Shown here piece by piece: positions 56,315-60,000 of a stretch of 60,000 bases of DNA. Source of the stretch: Adiantum capillus-veneris. Taxonomy: Eukaryota > Streptophyta > Polypodiopsida > Polypodiales > Pteridaceae. Position numbers and translations under genes: made by a program. Every line of letters begins with the position of its first letter. Positions within the stretch are counted from its first letter, which is position 1. A model generated the notes under the pieces. The model searched no databases and was not told where the DNA came from. It saw nothing but the letters and a program-made list of their open reading frames with translations. The stretch covers positions 82,257,340-82,317,339 of the forward strand of contig CM043971.1 of NCBI GenBank assembly GCA_014529385.2, read 5' to 3'.

Positions 56315-57392
56315 AGCTATGCTTCACAGTAGTTTACTTTCCTGGGAAAAATTCGACAGAGTTTCCCCTGTAAACTGACCTCTGAACCAATATCAACCTG
56401 TCAAATGAACCAAGAAAGCTTCAGATTCTGCATAAATTTCGGCAGAATCTCCTAAAATGGCTCTGGTGTACTCAAAAACAGACCAAAAAATAGCTCAAAA
56501 AACATTGTCTCTCTGACACTGTAAGCTGCGGTAAACCTGTCCTGCACCTGTCCTGTCTCTCACTGTCCTGTCACTGTCCTGTAAGCATAGACTGTGACAA
56601 TGCCTCAACGGCAGTAAAGCAAAGATGCAATCCCAACTGTCTAACTCACAATCAATACATCCTAGCTGCCTGTCTAAGGGTGCTCGAGGGATCGCTCCAA
56701 GACCTGTATCACCGAAAGGATCTCAACATTCGAGAATCCCCCAGCTCAATAAAACCTCACTCGACCCTCAACAAAGGCTACAGTAAATCTGACAGTACAT
56801 AGACTTCCCACAAAGTCATACATCCACAAATTTCCCACTGTACGTTGTAGCCGTTGCGGCGGTTGTTTGCTGCGTCAATCACAGCCAGCAAACCCTCAAC
56901 AGACTTACATCATCTCTGACAATACATCCCATGTGGAAGTACCTGCAATGTCAGGATGAAATCTGGAATATCAAGCAGCAAACACAAGCTACCTGATGAA
57001 CTAGTGGATGTCGCCTACAGTCTGTGTGTAGATGCGTCCGTGTCGTATGTGACACGCCTCCAAGAACTGTGATCCGTCCTTCGATGTGTAACAGCCACAA
57101 ATCAACACTCTGGGAGTGTCGATATCCTCAGCACCTGCAGTCGTAGGCCGAAAACCCCAAATTTGTAGAGTCGGATCTGCACCCGCCGGGACCACATAGT
57201 CGAAAATGGTCTGCGCAGACCTTTGTCGAAGCCGAACGGTGACCGAGATGACCTCAGAATGAAATTCTAAGAACACCTAGCCCTTTGGGCCATCCCACAG
57301 GATTTAGGGCCGTGTCTTCGCCTGTCAAATTTCACTCCAATCTGAGCTGGTGACTCTAGCCTCCTGCAGTGCTGCCCCGAGCCTCGATCTGA
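56315..57392 (-). other. Untranslated leader of copia element
   Basis: About 1.1 kb between primer site and start codon. A 91-codon frame at 57001-57276 (VTVRLRQRSAQTIFDYVVP) is not a known copia protein and is probably chance. Short CCTGTC repeats lie at 56537-56582. Confidence 0.7.
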
Positions 57393-57404
57393 GCTCTGAT
57401 ACCA
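57393..57404 (-). other. Primer-binding site of copia element
   Basis: On - it reads TGGTATCAGAGC, a perfect initiator tRNA-Met complement, two bases downstream of the 5' LTR. Confidence 0.95.
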
Positions 57405-57406
57405 GT

Positions 57407-57598
57407 TGAAGGAGTACGAGTGGAAGTGCGACGCGAGAGAGAGTGTGAGAAGAAGAGCACGACGATATGGTGAACTCTCTCTACTGTAATGTGTAGAGCA
57501 TAGTGAATTCTTATTAGGTTTTAACAAAAGAATATGTGTACACACCTGGCGGCCCGCCCACTTACCTGGGCGACCACATTGGGCTTTATACCCCAACA
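57407..57598 (-). repeat. 5' LTR of copia element
   Basis: 192 bp. On - it begins TGTTGGGGTATAAAG, where TATAAAG (57584-57590) is a TATA-box candidate unusually close to the LTR edge. It ends CTCCTTCA. Confidence 0.95.
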
Positions 57599-57603
57599 AG
57601 ACC

Positions 57604-57999
57604 AACATAATATAAAGCCACCGCCACCGGGCAATTTTGGGTTAATCGGATCAAAATTGGTACATGTTCACTCGGCTAAAGTCGAATCTGAAAGCCAAAT
57701 TTTGACTCCCATAGCTCGATTTGAAGTGATACACATAGACCAATCACGAGAGTTAGCAAAAACTCTACAGTCTTTATAGAAGAATAGCTAACTTGATCAA
57801 ATTTGTATAGGAATCAGGTTGCAGACGAGGAATCAGTGACTTGACAGAAAGTTGCAATCGAATCAAGTGGAAATTGACGACAAGTCAATCCAAAGGTGAG
57901 TACTCTATCCAGGGCTTCATAAGTCTATATGAACCTTAGATCTGGTCGTGTACTAGGAAATCGCGGTATACCTCCCGTAGAGTATCCACCAAAGAAAGT
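57604..57999 (+). mobile_element. Leader of gypsy family B, copy 2, resumed
   Basis: Continues the element interrupted at 52052. No gene; leads into the first open frame near 58000. Confidence 0.6.
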
Positions 58000-58765
58000 G
58001 TGAATCAAGGCAATTCCTTGCACACAATTCTTGAAGAAGTCTCAGACACTTTTTCATATTCAACATCCGAAATGTCTTCGTACTCAACTCACTCGGAAAC
58101 CGGAATGACAATGCGTTGTAAGCATATACTATCTTTTTACAAGACTAACCGACATGGAGCCCAAGTTTACTTGGACCCTAACGAGGAGTATGCTATTCGC
58201 ATTGATAACCATGGTATTGAGTTTGAAGAAGAGATTAGGGCCAAACAAACAAAGTAAAATGTACATGCACAGAAACGGAATTCAGTATGTACAAGTTGAA
58301 AACCCTGATGTGGTAGACAAATGGGGGTTAGAAGTAAACACCATAATCCCAGATATGTCAGTAAAAGAAGGACCACCAACTTTAGAATTTGAGGGATACG
58401 ATCAAGTACATTTAAAGCCTTTGAAACGGCTTAGTACGGATAATCCTAGGATCAGAGTCTATTGTTGGAAAGATAGAAACATAAAAGATCTTTTGTGGAC
58501 TTTGCACGCCAAACCAGGACAACTAACAGCCATGAAGATCATCTATATCTTCAAGATCAAAGATAAGGGGTCAGCAGACCTACCAACCTACTTGTTTAGG
58601 GATTGTTATAACAACAACTTTGTTATGATGACTCCTAAGGTGGTAGAACAAACCAAATACCAAAGGTATTCCATACGGGATTGGATATTGGGACAAGGAC
58701 CAAAAACAATTCCAAGAGATGAACACCGTGAGAGATCATTTGAGAGTAATGTGAAGAAACCATAA
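58000..58765 (+). pseudogene. ORF upstream of gag in gypsy family B
   Basis: A first frame (58000-58257, HGAQVYLDPNEEYAIRIDNH) passes by a frameshift near 58250 into 58260-58765 (HRNGIQYVQVENPDVVDKWG, YDQVHLKPLKRLSTDNPRIR, RYSIRDWILGQGPKTIPRDE). Together they make a protein of about 250 residues before gag. I do not recognise its fold. Some Tat-lineage elements such as Ogre carry an extra ORF before gag, and this may be the equivalent; that is inference from position only. Confidence 0.45.
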
Positions 58766-58779
58766 ACCACCTCATCACG

Positions 58780-60000
58780 TAGAAAACCGGGTGACACTAA
58801 GGCTAGTCCAGGGCTACATGAGTCACTATTTCCAACAGACTGGTTTGAAGGACTCGGAATAGGACCAACTGCCAGGAGACCGTGAGTTGAACCAAACAGA
58901 CACGTCACACCAACTGATTTTCAGAAATGGGTCAGAAAATACAGTGGATCAGGGGATCCATATGACCACCTAGCAAGCTTTAAGCAAGTTCTAAGAGCAA
59001 AACGTATATTCGATTTCCATACTCAATTCGAGGGGTTTGAAATGATATTAGAAGGAAAAGCATTGACATGGTTCCAAAACATTCCACCAAGGTCAATCAT
59101 GGACTTGAACACATTAGCTCAAGGATTTGTAGCTGCTTGTTCCAAGACGGGGATCAAACATAATATGGTAGCTCAAATCTACAGCTTTAAACAGAAACAT
59201 GGTGAGTATGTTAGGGATTGTGCAACTCGAATGAAACAATACATTGCCAGATGCCCAGGACTAGAGATACCTATACAGAAGAACGACTTGTATCATTGTT
59301 TCTAGAGGGGCTGCTAAACAAAGAACTTCATGCTATACTCTACAGTAAAAAGCATACAACCCTAGAAGAGTCTGTGTCAGATGCTATTGACTTAGGAGAC
59401 AATTGTGATATTTTCAACAAAGAAGATGTCCCTAAGGATAACCAAAGCAAGAAAACAACATCTACTAAACCAACACAAGTGGGAACGACTGCTGCAGCAC
59501 CACTTTTAGCCATAGAAGATATGCTTAAAAGGATGAATGACATGATAAACAACATGCAAAAAGCACCTATGAGGGGACCAGGACAAGGGATACCTCAACG
59601 GAGACAACCAATTAGGCCACAAAAATGGTGTGCAATTGAGGGTAAATGGACCAACCATGATATCCACGAGTGCTACTTCAGACCAAAGTATGATGGGAAT
59701 GTTCAGTACGTGCCCATGAGGCCACAAGGACAACCCATGTATAGATATCATCCTAACCCAAGGTCAAAGACCACCAATGGGTATGGAAAGACCTCAAACT
59801 GTGTTGGGACGTACCTGTTACACCGTATGCAGAGCCTAGTCCATCTACAGTAATGGTAGAAGGAGATTGGTATAATTCACATCCACTACCAATGGAAGAA
59901 ATCGTGACTTATGCTCCACCAGAGCTTGCACCAATGTATTATGTAGCTAATCAAGGTGTCAGACCTCCCATGGTAAGACCCATGATTAAGCCAAGAACGG
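58780..60000 (+). pseudogene. gag: gag of gypsy family B, copy 2, continues past window
   Basis: Same protein as the - strand gag at 4.6-7.1 kb. After a TGA at about 58882, the capsid region runs DFQKWVRKYSGSGDPYDHLA, FEMILEGKALTWFQNIPP and YSFKQKHGEYVRDCATRMKQ. A frameshift near 59275 leads to LFLEGLLNKELHAIL and the Cys/His segment KWCAIEGKWTNHDIHECYF (about 59625-59680). A third frame shift near 59800 continues to the window edge (EGDWYNSHPLPMEEIVTYAP). Zinc knuckles and pol would lie beyond 60000. Fewer lesions than copy 1. Confidence 0.8.

Larger units (their letters stand above)
52053..57598 (-). mobile_element. Nearly complete Ty1/copia retrotransposon
   Basis: A 5546-bp element on -, inserted in the leader of the gypsy element. 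It has 192-bp LTRs at both ends, a primer-binding site and polypurine tract next to them, a leader of about 1.1 kb, and one uninterrupted polyprotein frame. The 5-bp duplication AGACC at 52048-52052 and 57599-57603 is perfect. The two LTRs differ at 6 of 192 positions (about 3%), so insertion is fairly recent compared with everything else here. It looks structurally competent except for one active-site substitution in the reverse transcriptase. Confidence 0.95.

Noticed and set aside
57001-57276. 91-codon frame in the copia leader
   Set aside because: It lies between primer site and polyprotein start and resembles no copia protein; a leader of this size often holds chance frames.

Overview
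The window looks like repeat-dominated nuclear DNA of a land plant with a large genome. The evidence is Ty1/copia and Ty3/gypsy LTR retrotransposons with plant-type tRNA primer sites, CACTA (En/Spm) transposase remains, a LINE, nested insertions, and many (AG)n, (CT)n and (AC)n tracts. The few host-like fragments (subtilase, UPF2, FCP1-like, histone H3-like) are plant-like but diverged from flowering-plant versions as I know them, so I suspect a seedless plant such as a fern; that is inference. I see no complete host gene, no intact tRNA or rRNA gene and no CRISPR array.

Layout: 0-2.9 kb is mostly anonymous sequence. 2.9-7.1 kb is a rearranged Ty3/gypsy element (LTR, primer site and leader on +, gag on -). 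7.1-8.2 kb is an array of palindromic modules. 9-14.9 kb holds a decayed CACTA transposase on + that meets a second decayed transposase-like gene on -. 15.2-16.3 kb is a long foldback sequence rich in CACGTG. 16.6-19.5 kb holds unrecognised broken reading frames. 21.2-28.9 kb is a nested pair: a non-autonomous LTR element on - (target duplication GCTAT) whose 5' LTR was split by a chromodomain-type Ty3/gypsy element on +.

29-38 kb has tandem duplications, the signal peptide and inhibitor exons of a subtilase without its catalytic part, and a copia gag remnant. 38.5-43.9 kb holds three host-gene-like fragments, all on - (FCP1-like phosphatase, UPF2, histone H3-like), mixed with two copia LTRs and a copia reverse transcriptase on +. 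44.4-46.5 kb is a 5'-truncated LINE bounded by (CT)n. 47.4-48.1 kb repeats one unit with different microsatellites beside it. 49.5-60 kb is a second, longer copy of the 2.9-kb Ty3/gypsy family, interrupted by a nearly complete 5.5-kb copia element (52053-57598) with one open 1326-residue polyprotein, clear LTRs, primer site, polypurine tract and a perfect 5-bp target duplication.

How the parts relate: nesting gives relative ages. The copia at 52-57.6 kb is younger than the gypsy element it split, and the gypsy at 23.5 kb is younger than the element whose LTR it split. Nearly every coding region is broken. The youngest copia keeps an open frame but has His in place of the first Asp of the reverse transcriptase YVDD motif.
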